The notes beneath the pieces were generated by a model that saw only the letters and a program-made list of their open reading frames with translations, had not been told where the DNA came from and ran no database searches. From assembly GCA_028023455.1 (NCBI GenBank), contig JAQFVV010006221.1, forward strand, positions 2,358,001 through 2,422,000: a stretch of DNA of 64,000 nucleotides. The letters run 5' to 3'. This document shows positions 33,440 through 47,154 of this stretch, one piece after another (the stretch's first letter is position 1; every line of letters starts with the position of its first letter). The position numbers were made by a program, and so were the translations under genes. The stretch is from Epiperipatus broadwayi. Its lineage: Eukaryota > Onychophora > Udeonychophora > Euonychophora > Peripatidae.

Positions 33440-36400
33440 CTATGTTTTACATTGAGAATTGAATCTCCTTTAAATTTAGTCACAAGAGATAATTACTGAT
33501 TATTCTTGTTTAACGCTGATGGTATAACTTATTAATTTTATTATTATATTATATATTTTTTGTTCAGTTCTGATTCTCATGCTCCTTATATATTTATATT
33601 TTATCATTTTATATTTATTTATTCCATATTTGTTAATTGAATATGATATATGGAGATGATAATGTTTATCTCATCACACCATATTACCCCTTCATAAATA
33701 TCATTACAATAATATATATATATTACAACCATATAGATTTCATGGCATACAACATAGTTGTGTGTGTTCACATATATATAAAGTTGAAATAAAAGTAGAA
33801 ATAAACAGTCAAATTTTGTTGTAGATATTTTCTATGTTACACTGGAGTAATAATACTAAGAATTAAATAATTTTGAATTTAAAATAGAATTTTATTATGA
33901 AATAAACATTTAAAAGAAAAAAAGGACTAATTAATATTTTATTGAATTCTGATTTTTGAAACTAAAACAAGCATATTTTATGTTAAAATAGATTTACTGA
34001 TAATTGTAAAAATCCACTATTTTTAGAAATCTTTTTAACTAATGCTTGTATAACATTTTGTAAAAATTTCACTATCTAGTTTAGAAATCTATATATCATA
34101 CTTTGATAAAATTCCAAGTTGCTTTTAAAAGGATTAAAGTGAATTGAAAAGATAGGAATTGATAAAGATAGGGAAATCATTTTGAGTTAATAAATTTTTC
34201 TCAATCCCACTCTAATTATAAAAAGGGTTGATAAACAGAGTAGGAAATAGTTGGTTTTTTAGAATCATATAAAACTACCATGAAGAGATAACTGAAGGAG
34301 AGCAATCCCAGCAGCTGCTCTATAGTTCACTATGGTGGAGTTCGAATTCACATGGAGGAAAAAAGTCAACTTCTAGTGTTTCATACCTCTAATGTGGACA
34401 AAACAGTTAACTTGCCTGAGGTCTATCAAACTTAAACTAAATGGAGATGATTGAATGTTAACAGTTACCTAAATTATACTTGTCTTGATGCTGACTATAA
34501 GCCAGTCTCATCAAGACCAACTCACCAAAAATCCCTCAGCTTGCTGAAGAATTAGTTTATGTGTATCCTGATTTATCTGTATGCAGAGAAGCCTAAATAA
34601 ATGTATATACATAAAGCACAGATGGTGAGTAGTGTTATATATATTGAGAACAAAATATTAAATAATTTCATTAGTGAAAATGACATTTAAAATCTAGAAT
34701 TTAAAAGTAAAATGAGTAAATAATTTTACCTGAAATGAAAAATTTCAAAATAAGGAATTTATTCATCTTCAAAAGTGATTTCTAAATTGGAAAGAAAGAA
34801 ACTTGTTGGAGTATTTTTTAAAGATGTTTATAATTAATCAACAGTAACCTGTCAAAGATTGATCTTATTTTGAAAAAAAAAAGACTTTTATTATGAAAAA
34901 TAACAAATGAATTTCATTTTAATATATTTTTGACATGGAATTAATTGCAAAAGATATTTTTTTTAATAATTTTATTATTTTGATGAATTGAAATATATGC
35001 TATAAATGTCAGTGTGCACATACATTTCCATGCACATGCATGTTAGTCATTAATTATGTATTATAAAAATGAATTTCATTTATAGGTTTATGAATTCAAA
35101 TATGTTAATAAATTATTAAACTACATGTCTGTGAATTGTATATCTTATTTAAACTCATTATGAATGTACCATTGAAATGTAATAGTATAGGACAATTCAA
35201 ATGTTCATTTTATATTATACTGCACTTTGTATGCTGATATATAGGTGTTTTTATGTAAACCTATTGAAATATACATGTAAATCACAATGTGATAGTATAT
35301 TTTTTTGTATATTAATCAAAATCAGAAGGCTGAGGTTATCTATACGTATAGTATCTTCAGAAGACCTTAATGTTTTTATTGTAGTTAATAAACTTCTATT
35401 CCATTGTTAAAATTATTCTAGTGAACTTAATTCTAGATAGTTTAGAATATTATGTGTTGCATCATCTCTTGATTACAGTAACAGCCATAGGGCTTGTGTT
35501 CTGTGAGCTAGATTCATGCACAATGGCTTGTTATATGAAAGGGTATATATTAGTGTATAGGCATCCAGTTGATGATCATTATGGATTGCTGCAAAGAGAA
35601 TATTCTTTAAAGTCTATGCACTACATTTTGCTTAGTTTAGTCTCTATTAGACCTTGTTTATAGTTGGTCAATACATTAATAGTACTAAGTGGTCAGAGCA
35701 TTGATGGTGATCAACATGTTTTAATATCCATAATTACTGCTTTCATTGTTATATATTCTGATGGATTAGCACTTAAGTTGATGCATCCAAATTAATGTTT
35801 AAATAATTGCCCTAAGCTGGCAAGGGCTAAATAATTAGCCTGGTCTAGAGTAGACCCATATCAAATTCTGTCACAAAATTGATTATTGGTTTATTTATTG
35901 TTGATCATCCATGATGATGAATGACATAATTCTTTATAATGGTGATGGACTTGTAGTTCATGATGTTTATACTTAAGATAGTTGTGCTAATCTCTCAGAG
36001 TGATCTCATGAAGTGATCTTATGCTCATTCTTTTATATTGATTCATAGTCAATCATTACTTTATATATAACTAATTATATATTATATATTAAATATTTAT
36101 ATTAAGTTTTATATTTTGCATTTTATTTTGAGTTGATAATGATGAGTGCCATCACCCCAGGTTCACCCCAAATGTCTGTACCACTGCAATATATATATAT
36201 ATATATATATATTAATTCTAATATTCTAATGGATAAATAAATTCATAGTATTATTTCTGGGAGCTTCCATATAATAAAGATATAATAGCTAAATAGCTGA
36301 CATTTCTGAGGAAAGTACTTATTACTGCCTTGAAACATTACCTATTTAACTATTATATTTTTATTACACAGAAGCTCTGAAAATAATATTATGAATATAT

Positions 36401-36620
36401 ATAAATTTCAATCAAAAACAAAAATGTCAAATACTTGTCACTTAAATAAAAATATTTTACCCATAATTCATTCCACACTAACATATGTTGTGAAACCATC
36501 TGAACATATAAATAATAATGAGTGCAATAAATCAAAGGTATCAACAAAGTAGTATAATCAAAATCAAAGTTTTCGTTAAAATAAAAATCCAAAAATCAAA
36601 ACGATTTAGAACCTTATGTG
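33440..36620. other. AT-rich sequence, no gene seen
   Basis: Short frames at 35201-35663 have no recognisable features. A TA run lies at 36190-36212. Confidence 0.45.
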
Positions 36621-36624
36621 GAAG

Positions 36625-37580
36625 TCAACCCTGTTGGTCAGTTACAATTGGTGCCTAACTTCAGAGCTTGATTAGAGACTAAAGTGATTGAGATTAGAAG
36701 TCTTATGTATATACATATAGATGATTGCAAGATAATATAGGGTTATATGTGTATGGCAGTAATATTTTGTAAAACTGATTTAATCAAACAATTTCTTTGG
36801 ATCCATTCAAATAGGAAATAGTGAAAGAATGTTTTGAGTGTTGTAGAATAAATGATATCATTGTTGCTCTCTTATGAATTTCAGTGCCTTAAAAGTCAAT
36901 GGATAAATATATTAGTATTCAAAAACAAAATATAATCTGATATAATTTTGCAAGTTATTTATTTTAAAATATAAGTATTTATTTTGAGAGACAAATAATC
37001 AATTATGGAAAGAAAGAGTAAGAAATCATTGGCAGAACCTGAAGGTAGTATTCAGGAAATGTTTAGGAAACTAGTTGAGTTTATGGATAATAAATGTGAT
37101 AATCAGAGTAGAGAAAATAAAGAATTTAGAGAAACTATGGATAATAAATTTGAAGTTATTAATAATAAGATTAATGTTGGGAATAATGAATTAAGAAGAG
37201 AAATGATTAATCTGAATCAGGAATTAAAAGAGGATATGGGTCATAAATTTGAGTTATGTAAGATCGAAATTAATGCTATGAGTGCAGGGCTAAAGGAACT
37301 TAGATATAATTTAGATGTGAAATTAAAGGATCTAGTGTAAAATGTGATGGAAGATTTAATGAACTTAGATCAATTGAACAAATCTCAGAAAGATTTAGAA
37401 GTTAAATTTGATTGGTTGGATAGTGAAATGAAGACATTTAAAGGAGGATATCATGCATTGGAAAAAAGTTATATAAAGATTGAAGAAACATTTAAAGGTG
37501 ATCATGAAAAGAGAAAACTAGAAGTAAATAATATTAAAATAGAAGTCCACCCTGCGGTCAGTTACAATATATATATTATG
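36625..37580 (+). mobile_element. LTR retrotransposon remnant (LTR end, PBS-like site, gag-like start)
   Basis: The block GGAAGTCAACCCTGTTGGTC AGTTACA ending at about 36649 recurs in altered form as GAAGTCCACCCTGCGGTC AGTTACA at about 37570, consistent with two LTR 3' ends. Directly after the first comes TTGGTGCCTAACTTCAGAGC, which looks like a primer-binding site. About 340 bases later a coiled-coil gag-like frame begins. Nearly all of gag-pol is missing between the frame and the second LTR end. Confidence 0.55.
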
Positions 37581-37583
37581 TAA
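37005..37583 (+). pseudogene. Gag-like coiled-coil protein, interrupted
   Basis: Two consecutive frames (37005-37340 and 37344-37583) read as one protein broken by a single TAA. The N-terminal part is rich in charged heptads (MDNKF, NKINV, LRREMINLNQELKEDM), continuing as LNKSQKDLEVKFDWLDSEMK. It is essentially all coiled coil, with no zinc knuckle, protease or RT before the sequence runs into LTR-like sequence near 37550. Gag N-terminal regions of some animal LTR retrotransposons look like this. A host coiled-coil exon is the alternative, made less likely by the flanking LTR-like ends. Confidence 0.5.
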
Positions 37584-38590
37584 TAGTAATTAACTATTAC
37601 ATACAGTCCTTCAATTTAATTACTGTTATATTTATTATTTCTGTTGTTATTACATTAGTTTAATTAACGGACATTTTATTTGCATATATATAGTGCATAC
37701 TAATTATTTTTTAAATTCTATATGCAAAATAAAATTTATATTCAAAATATGCTGTTAGATTGAAGCCAATGGTATTTTTATGTTATATTTCTTATATTAT
37801 AATGTTTAGCACTATCTATTATGACATGAAAAATTGTTTGTTTTCTTCCTTGTTATGAAAAATCATTAAAAAAAAGAGAAGCAATTCTACAGAAATTTGC
37901 TATAAATTTGCATATGACTTATGCAATAAATTATATAAAAACCAAAACAACTAAATTTTATAATCACCTTGACATTATAAAAAACAAACCACAATCTATT
38001 AAGGTCACTTCTAAAATGCAATATTTTTTTAACTTCCTGTATTCTGTAAACATAACCTGTGTATAGGAATTTTTTCTACTTAGAATCATAGAAATGTCGA
38101 TCTATTAATAATTTTCAGCTAACAAGTTTGTTAATAACGGTTACTTTTGATATTTGGCCAATTTTATTTTATTAAGAAAACTGTAGTAATGTGAATTTTT
38201 ATAAATATGCTTTTAACAACTCAAGTGCACATTGTAAAAAAGATTTATTACTATTTAATAATATATCTATTAATAATCTATCTGAACTGTTTTGTACTAT
38301 AAGTAAATAAATATAATCACAATACTAAACTATTTATTAATAATTTTTATAACTTAAGAATCAAAATTTCTAGAAAAATCTTGGACTATGGTACTATCAT
38401 ACTTAGTGTTAAAAAATTGTAAAAATCTATAACAGACTCCACTGACATGATCAATCATAAAAACTGATTTTATACAGGATACTTACCCCCCCCCCCTACA
38501 TGCACCCACCCACGTGTTAAACTTTATTATTCATATTCATCATTTGATGATGTTTACCTAAATTATTCATCTTTAGATAATAATATTCAC
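37584..38590. other. AT-rich sequence, no gene seen
   Basis: Nothing recognised apart from a poly-C run near 38488. Confidence 0.5.
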
Positions 38591-39164
38591 TTACTTTGTA
38601 AATAAACAGGCAAAACTCTCCATACAGTAGTGCCACTCAGTGCTAACTGGAGTAATCAATGGATGCCAGAAGCCTTGGGGATAAAATCCCCATTTAGTGC
38701 CTACTCATCCAATATCCCCAGAGTAGTTCTGGCTTGTGACCTTTATCAGTGAGGAGCTTTGGATATGAGAGCACTGCACCTAGATCTTAGGATCTAATGC
38801 AACCATCCAGCAGCCACCTTTTATCTCTACTTAACTACAAAACTATAAGAATAAAATTGAAAACACAATAATATTTTCAATCTAAGCTCAATAGCTTATA
38901 TAGTCATATGGGTCTGAACCCAGTTCAGTACTCATACATTTTGGTGTCTTTGGCTCTTTAACAACCATAGTCACCACTATTCTATTTGGCAGGGTTGGTG
39001 TTAAACCACTAAACATCACATGATGCCTTCTGGCATCCATTGATTACTCTGGTCAGCACTGAGTGGCACTACTGTATGGAGAGTTTTGCCGGTTTTATTA
39101 ACAGTTATGTGCTAGCATAAAAAATAGTGATCATATGATGTTTAATGGTTTTACTTTTTAAATA
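38591..39164. mobile_element. Family A element with 14-bp target duplication
   Basis: Flanked by TTACTTTGTAAATA (38591-38604) and TTACTTTTTAAATA (39151-39164), 13 of 14 identical. The element starts GGCAAAACTCTCCATACAGT and ends GTTTTGCC plus the family terminus to about 39150. The left arm contains a degenerate minus-strand hammerhead. The middle matches the array unit in reverse (including TGGTGTCTTTGGCTCTTTA). The right arm is a truncated inverted repeat. Confidence 0.78.
38707..38764 (-). ncRNA. Family A hammerhead motif, degenerate
   Basis: Minus strand core CTGATAA (G8 lost), and the GAAA/GTC segment is shortened to GAACTACTC. Helix I is still recognisable. Inactive by inspection. Confidence 0.5.
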
Positions 39165-42100
39165 CATATATTTTTTAAAAATTGTAATCTTACATATTCA
39201 TTTTTACATTATAAACTATCCTATAGACATTAGTGACTTGCAAGTCATTTCCTCTCAATCTACATTTTGGTTAAATCCAGTCTCAATTATAAATGAAAAC
39301 TTTTATAATATAATAAATATCACACCAAATATTAACAGAACTTAATTAATTATCTGTGACAGATATTAGAAAAATGCAAACCATTTCTCATTGCACACAT
39401 TTTGATTAAAACCAGTCCCGAAAAGAACGGATTTCCAATTTATTATTCAATTTTCATATTACAAAAAGAAATTTGGTCCTATGATCATTTCCGTAGTGCT
39501 TAAAAACTTCAAAACATCTTGCTATAAATTCAATATTTTGTGAATTTCTGGAGACAAGAATAGTGATTAGATTACATGGTAACAATAAGCTTAACATTAA
39601 TATTACTGATTCTATATTTCCAAAATTTTTACAGCACTTTAAATGAAGTACTTTGTAAATTGAAATTTAACGCTAAGAAAATAAAAATAAATGAAGATTA
39701 TTAGTTATCTAGACTTAAAAAGTGATGTGGTTGTTTTATATAAATAATGCTTCCGATCTTTATTTATAAGGTAAAATCAAGACAATAGAACTTAAAAATG
39801 ATAAAAAAAAACCCTAAAGGTTAATGCTTTTTCAAAACAGGACAAAATAAAGATTGATAGCAATGAATTAAAATTTGATAATTACAAATATCTTAATTAG
39901 ATTACTACAATGCTATTCAAAATACATATTTTAATTGCTATACAATCATTCATTTTATAAAAAAAATTAGAAAGTGATAATAAATTTTGATTCAAATAAA
40001 ATCATTATGATTTTAAATAATAAAATAGATGTATATATTGGAATCATTAGAATATATAGACATTGTAATGGTTTTGCTCAAGCCCCAGTTAGGTCACCAA
40101 AAATATAATAGAACATAATGCAGTTTTATATTAATTGAGTCTCACTGTTGGATGGCTCAAAATTTAACAATAAATTTATTATTATAAATTAATATTATAA
40201 ATTTCGTAATACATTGGTGGTCAAAATATCTCTGTCTGTAGTAAGTAAATGATTTTATTCATGCCTCATATTATGCAATCATTACTATACAATATTATTA
40301 TTGAATTAGATAAAATGTAATGGATAATGATTATATTTATATCTAAATTTATAAACTCTCAACTAATTACTCTTAATAATTTAAATTCAATGTATAAAAC
40401 TATAATTCACCTGAAAGTAAATTTATATAAATCAAAGTTACTAAAGATTTATACATTTATAAGATGCAAATGAATCTATAAATCAATAAATATTTAATTT
40501 AACTTATTAACTGTCATCTTCAAGTATAGTCGAACATGGCTTTAACTCACTCTAAAACTGGCAGTTTTTATTTATCATAGATAATTTACACTCATTTTAA
40601 AGCTTAAAAAGTACTGTAAGATGCTGTCCTCTCTAGAATTATTTTACAAATAAAAAAATCAATAATACTTAAATTTGAAGTTACAACAATAAGAGAAGGC
40701 AGACTTTCCTAGATGCAGATTGGTTGGTTCTTATTTTGAACAAAGGGAGCAGTTTTCAATAATTTTCATTACTGCAAGTTCTTTGTTTTTATTTTGAAAA
40801 CAAAAATGAATGTTTTAGAATATTTTTTAAGTATTTTTTATATATTATAAATTATTTTGATAAAATAGGCTAAAAATATAATTATTTTAAAACAATAGTT
40901 AAGATTTTATTAAAAATTCTTTACTTTTACATGAACATAAAATTGAAAAAGAGATCAATGACATATGGAGCATTTTCCAATAGGTTATGAATGTTTTTTT
41001 TTTAGGTTCACCACTATAGAATATTTTTATAATTATAAATAGAAATTTATTTTTGAAAAAACTTTTGTTCATTTTCATAATCTGACAAATTATTAATTTG
41101 CTTTTTACAAATGAAACTAAAATGAATCTAATTTTTACTGCTGATTCTATAATTGACCAATCAAAAGTTTAGAACATTAATTGACTAGGCCAATAGGAAA
41201 TTATACAAGCAGCTAACAGTTAAAAGGTTAATAAATATGTAAGTTAAGAATTAGGTATCTGTAACTTAATGTATATGTAAAGTGAGAAATAGGTGATTTA
41301 TCATTTAATAAAATAAATTGAGGAAATAGCTGAATCAATCAATACCTTATATAAGAGAATTAAATGATATCCTGATTATTAATAATAATATACACATTTA
41401 TTAATACCATAATATAAAGCAAATTATATTAACAATCATAAATTTTACAAATCCACTATATTACAATCTATTTTGAATCTATTGTAATTTCTAAAATTTG
41501 TCTACATTTAAATAATATATATATATAAGTAAAACATGTGATTATTTTAAATATTGAAAGAGAAAAGTATTTCTAATAGATATCTTTTTTTTTTTAAAAA
41601 AAAAATTCAAAGTTAAAAAAAATTTTAATGATAATTTTTCAAAAGTTTATTTTATAATACTAGTATTTGTCAATCCAGTTATTATTTTTTTGGCATTCTC
41701 TCAGCTAAAGTTCTATTTTCTTTTGTCTTTTGTAAAGTTCCATATGATGATACCTCCATGTATATTATTCCTAGATGGTATCCAACTATTTTCAACTATT
41801 AGGTTTTTTTCTTTTCGTATACATATCCAGATCTAGATGGCTTTAAATCACTTAGCATAGTATCATTCACATTAAAGAAATGATTTTTGTTGCTATTCAT
41901 TCCATTTATGATCTTGCAAATATTAATTAGGAAGAACCCATGTCCTTTCTTTGTAAAATTTACTCATAGGTCATTCTGAATTGTTCCACAAATTAATAAA
42001 CATTAAGTTATTCATGTAAAAATATTGATCTTATCAAAGTAAAAAAAAAAAGAAGTTCTAGCTGGTTACTTAGCAACAACCAAAGTAAAAAAAAAGTTCT

Positions 42101-42483
42101 AGCTGGTTACTTAGCAACGTGTTCTGTTTTTATAAAAATTTGCTTGTGAGATTTTTTATACAATGAAAATAAAGTTTATTATTGAATATGATAACATAAT
42201 CATTTTTAATTTTTTTTAATTCAAGTAAAATATTTCTTTTAAAATTAGGATGCGTATAATTGTTTTAAAATATTTTATTTATATTTATATTCATTCTGAG
42301 TTTGAACCTATTTCTACGCAATATTTTTTAAAAATTATTTTAACTATTTTAATATTAATTATATTAAACTTTATGTAAACAAATAATTTCTTATTGTTTT
42401 CTTTATTTATAATTTAATAATATGAATGGACATATGATGGATTTACATTTCGCAATATATTATATATATTAAATTAGCATATT
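39165..42483. other. AT-rich sequence, no gene seen
   Basis: A possible LTR-like start TGTAATGGTTTTGCTCAAGC followed by CCCCAGTTAGGTCACC occurs at about 40065, without a partner. A small imperfect tandem duplication of about 45 bases (AGTTCTAGCTGGTTACTTAG twice) is at 42037-42118. No gene. Confidence 0.45.
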
Positions 42484-42605
42484 TATTTAGTATATTGAAT
42501 ATTTACTATAGTAAATAGAGGATTTAAACTTAAGATTTCACTCTTTATTCATTCTCCAATCCATCTCAAACAATAAATACATGGCCACACACATGTGAAA
42601 AAGAT

Positions 42606-42670
42606 AAATGATCCTTAATATATGTATTTCATGCAGAACTAATACTCATCAGTTGGACTAGGTCATAATT
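42606..42670 (-). ncRNA. Family R2 hammerhead motif, degenerate helix II
   Basis: Minus strand core CTGATGA and GAAA are intact with AUA at the cleavage position, but helix II (GTATT against TGCAT) and helix I have several mismatches. Confidence 0.6.
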
Positions 42671-43311
42671 TTTTACAGATATATACAATCAGTATTTAGC
42701 TTCTATTAAGATAGCAATTCCTTAACTTTAATGGACAGGTTTCAATCTTCTCATACAACAATTCAACCATCCAATTTATTGAAAAATCAACAATGAAATT
42801 CTCAAATCCCTTGGTGGATTTGGTATTATAGTCATACCCATGTTAACATTGCTCCACTAATGCTCCATATTATGAGACCATTACATATTCATTTATATTA
42901 ATAGAAGTGTGTGGTCATGTGTATTGGTTGCTAAGTGGAGATGAATACAGACTAGTTCAAATCCCTCTATTTACTATAATAAACATTCAGTATACTGAAT
43001 AAATAGGCTAATTACATACTGCCTTGGAGATAGATTACATCATAGTATAAGTATAGCCCATCCCTTTTTATTAATATAAATGGATATGTAATGGTCCAAT
43101 AATATGAGGGGTTAAATTGATGTAATGTCTATGAGGTATGAGTACATTATCAAATTTACCATGGTCTTTGAGCATTTTATCATTGACTTTTTAATGAAAT
43201 GGATAGTTAAATTGTTGGAGAGGTCAAAAGATTGAGCATTATCCATTAAAGTTTAAGGAATTGCTATTTTAATATAAGCAAAGCATTAATTAGATATATA
43301 TATCTGTGGGA

Positions 43312-43376
43312 GATTATCATCTGGCCCAACTGATGAGTGCTAGTTCTGCACAAAATACTTATTTTGGGGATTATTT
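43312..43376 (+). ncRNA. Family R2 hammerhead motif, core damaged
   Basis: CTGATGA at 43330-43336, helix II GTGCT/TGCAC with one mismatch, but AAAA replaces GAAA (G12 lost, a change expected from CpG decay of CGAAA). Inner helix I CCAA/TTGG is intact. Confidence 0.6.
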
Positions 43377-43534
43377 ATCTTTTTCACATGTGTGTGGTCA
43401 GGTATATTGATTGTCTGGGATAGAATGGAGGATGAATACAAACTAAAAATTGTAACTTCAAATCTCTCCATTTAAATAAGACATTTCTTTTTTACCACTG
43501 AGGGCACCACTAGGCCACTGTTGACCTAGATATA

Positions 43535-43863
43535 TGTAAATGGCAAAAAATGGGTGATTTATTTTGTAAATTATGTAATAAAGGAATAGAAAATATTAGA
43601 CATTTGTTAATAGAATGTAAATGCTTGAAAACAGAAAGGGTACATATAATGAAGTTATGGAAAAATAAATATGAAAAAAAGTGATTATACAGAAAGTGAA
43701 TTATTGGTTTTTATGCTGGGTTTGGGAAAAGATAAGGGGATTTAGATATAAAGGTTATAGAGTTGACAAAGATTATGTTGTGGAAATGGGATGGAGCAGA
43801 ATATGGGAAAATTTAGAGTGGAGAATGGAAAATAAAGTGGCTAACAGGTTTATCTGGGCATAA
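43535..43863 (+). pseudogene. Non-LTR retrotransposon C-terminal fragment
   Basis: Frame 43535-43684 reads LFCKLCNKGIENIRHLLIEC, a C-x2-C-x8-H-x4-C zinc-knuckle-like motif. This is typical of the region after the reverse transcriptase in several LINE clades (CPLC...E...H.L..C pattern). A shift into the overlapping frame 43681-43863 continues with basic and aromatic residues (WFLCWVWEKIRG, VVEMGWSRIWENLEWR). There is no RT upstream, so it is a 5'-truncated or decayed scrap of a LINE different from the RTE copies. Confidence 0.55.
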
Positions 43864-46492
43864 TTGCTGAGATATTCTTGACTTCGTTTAAGGAGAAGCC
43901 ACAATACATCACATCACACAGAAAATTTGATTTACAGTGATCAAAATTCAATGATAATAAATATAAATGCTGCTATCTAGACCCAGAGAGATTGTTCAGA
44001 CAATTGAGGGATAGGACACAGAAACAAATGTTAGCGAAAATGAATATAATTATGAATAAATTTTACATTTAACTGAATTCACAAATATTAGTCAAAAATA
44101 AATATATAAGATTGACCCAAATTCCTCAACTTTCTTTGTCTGAGAGTGCATAAGAGTATTGGCATTAAACACTTCTGCAGATAATTTTGGTTTTCTCACC
44201 TAGGAATTAAAGAGAATCTTTCTGCCCACAATCTATCTATGCACTTCCTCTTTCCCTTTTTAGAGATTTTAATAAAGATGATCCTATATGGAAGACAACA
44301 ACCAGCATGAAGTGAGCTTTCCTTAATCCCGTAAAACAACAATACAAAACAAGGATGTCATATGCTTCATAAATGCTCATAAGAGATCATGTTATAATAT
44401 AACCCTTAAGGTTGCCACTGTACAAGCAAAGAGAAAAGATTACAATTTTACACAATCTGAAATAGAAGAAAACAAAATCTTTACAGCTTAAGAAAACAGA
44501 ACTATATAATTGATCAATTGCTAACCAAAAGATCTACATTCCACAGGAAATGCAAACACATGTTAACTAAATTAATTTTAATGAAAATTGGAAACAGATG
44601 ACATAAAAAGAAAACCACTAGTATCTGCCAAAACTTTTAACAATTAATAATAATAATAACAAAGAAAACAATGATTAGAAAATATTAATTCACAATGCAC
44701 TCTCTGACAAAGTAACAAAAATTGAAATTTTGAATAGATTCTTTACAATTTATATCTAGTAAAAGAAATATTTATAAAATTACTAATATCAAAATTCCTA
44801 ACCTATGTTTGTATTTTTTTCTTTGACTATAAAGTTTAGAGATTTAAGCCCTGGCTAAAATATAAAAAAGAGTTCAGTTACCTACAGGGCATCAATTTTC
44901 TGATTGTTTCCAACAGGGTGTACAAGGTTTTAGTTCTATTGGAGTTACATTATAATGATTTTAAATCTCCATTTATCTGCTCAGGAGTATGAAGACAAAC
45001 TTTAGGATCAGTTTCAAACTAGGTATTTAGGACAAGTTTCTGATGTCACAATTGTGAAACTCTGGGATCCATCTTGGAAGGTTTTTAGCATGGCATACTT
45101 TTAATATGATTCTTCAAGGTAGGTACTTTCAGCATTATGACTGGATAGTAGCATTTCTCAGCATTAAGCATAGTTTCTTTAGCAATTCATAATCAGCAAT
45201 TAGTAATTGGCAACCCAATCTTCTCTTAGCGGTCTTGACTTTGCAGTTCACAGCAAAAATAATTTTTGTATTAGCTAACTTTACTATACAATAAGCAAAT
45301 ATAAAAATATATCACATCAGCAGTCTGCAACTAGAAAAAATGTAATTTTAAATAATCTCTCAATAAAAACACATAGCTTTTATATGCAATTATTATCTTC
45401 GGCCAGATCTTAAAATCTAACCAGGCCTAATTTTTATATCTGACCAGAACTTAATTAAAATTTTAACCTGGGTTAATCTCTTATCTTTCATTATATCATA
45501 ATTAAAAAGTTTTAACCAGGGCTATTTTTTCTTTATCCAATTTTAATTAATTAAAAAATGAGTTTTGCTTTTAAAACAGATTAAAACTAACAAAACAAAA
45601 AAAAAACTATATCAATCAAAACTCTTTTACATTAAATATTTTTACATTTTCTATTTACAATGGAGTACATGTGTTATGGCATGTACTCTTAAAAAATAAC
45701 AGAATACAAACTTTTTAAATGCAATTTTCTCTTTCCTTTTAAAATATCTATAAATATACATTTTAGTTTTGATTTCATGATGGTTGCATAAATTATCCAG
45801 TTCAATATATATATAAATATATGATTAGATACCAACAGGTAGCCACCTAAACATTCATAGTAAAGATAGTAATCAATATTTCTCACTGCTGTCAAGGCAA
45901 CCTTCTCACCTTTTAATAGCAAGAATGGAAATCAATATATATATAGAATACATTCCTGTATTAAATCACTGGAAAGAAATGAACGAAGAATACTAATATA
46001 TATAGTTTAAATGTTGTTATTATTACAGATAGAAGTATAATAAATAAAATTAATCATAGCATTAAATTTGAATGAAATGCTTTGATTAAAAATAACAATA
46101 TTAAAAATATATATACTTTTATAATTTTATATCTTATCACTATATTAGTATTTAAATATGGATTATGAGATTTGGGCTATTAAGAGTTGAGTAATATAGG
46201 ACTTCACACCATATGACAAAGCAAGTAGAGATTTATATTTAAAGTAATTAGAAGGGATTAAAAGCAAAATGCTATGCATGAGTGAGAGAACAAACAGATA
46301 TTTTTATGTCATTGAAAGAATTACGATCCTACAGCAGAATTGGGCTGAACAAAAAATTGCAAAAGATATACTAAGAGATTACTAATAGTATTGGTTTATT
46401 TAAGTATGAGATCTGTAATCATGTTAGCACTTATGATTTAACATGTACATATACTTTGCTACACTATGATTGCTTTTAAATAATCTATCTAA
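43864..46492. other. AT-rich sequence, no gene seen
   Basis: Nothing recognised. Confidence 0.5.
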
Positions 46493-46638
46493 AAACAAAT
46501 GTTTGACTAAACATCACATGATCCCCATTCTTTATGCTTACACAAGCTGTTTACACAGAGGCTAAACTCTCCACTACTACTACTGTATGGAGAGTTTAGC
46601 CTCTGTGTAAACAAATGCTTGTATAAACAAATGTTTGT
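46493..46638. mobile_element. Family A mini-foldback with 13-bp duplication
   Basis: AAACAAATGTTTG at 46493-46505 and 46625-46637 flank a 119-base element that is only the two inverted termini, AGAGGCTAAACTCTCC and its complement, around ACTACTACTACTG. The hammerhead region is deleted. Confidence 0.78.
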
Positions 46639-47020
46639 ATTACTGAAATTATGCCTTTACACACACTTGATCGGTTGTAATCATTGTTATGCGGAAAAAG
46701 TTATTGAATTCTTGTAAGCATTCTTTCAAGATTGTTATTTCTATAGCATATTAATTATATCTGACTATTATTAAAATATTGATTGTTTAATTTTTTTATT
46801 AAAATTATTAATTAAAAAAAGATAATTGTCAATTGTCTCTTGAAAAAATATTTTGAGTCTCTTATTGATCTTTATAAGGGGAGAATGTAAGGTTTTATCA
46901 CGTAAGATCTCAGGTTAATTTTTAATATACAGATTTTGTCCATGAAAGTAAATCATCCAACTGATTTAAATTTCACAAGGACATTAATGAAAATAAACCA
47001 TTTTGGAAAATGATAGGGTA

Positions 47021-47154
47021 AAAGTCTTAAACGTAGTCAAATGTTAGCTGAGAGGTCAGCCTTGCAAGCATGCAGTTGGTTGCAGATAGTTGATGTGGGT
47101 TCGCCTCCCAGCTGATGCTATGACATATGAAAAAAAGAAAAAAAAGTCTTAAAC
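47021..47154 (+). mobile_element. tRNA-derived SINE with 12-bp target duplication
   Basis: AAAGTCTTAAAC at 47021-47032 and 47143-47154 flanks a SINE: GCTGAGAGGTCAGCC (A-box region), GTGGGTTCGCCTCCCAGC (B-box/T arm), GATGCTATGACATATG and an A-rich tail. Same family as at 9744 and 50032. Confidence 0.85.

Larger units (their letters stand above)
42484..43480. mobile_element. Family R2 hammerhead pair, nested foldbacks
   Basis: A first foldback (42484-43011) has ends TTATTTAGTATATTGAATAT and its complement. A second R2 unit (about 43040-43480) lies next to it in opposite orientation to the first hammerhead. The long arms around 42690-42900 and 43065-43270 are inverted copies of each other. Minus-strand and plus-strand hammerhead motifs lie in the two units. 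Non-coding. Confidence 0.68.
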
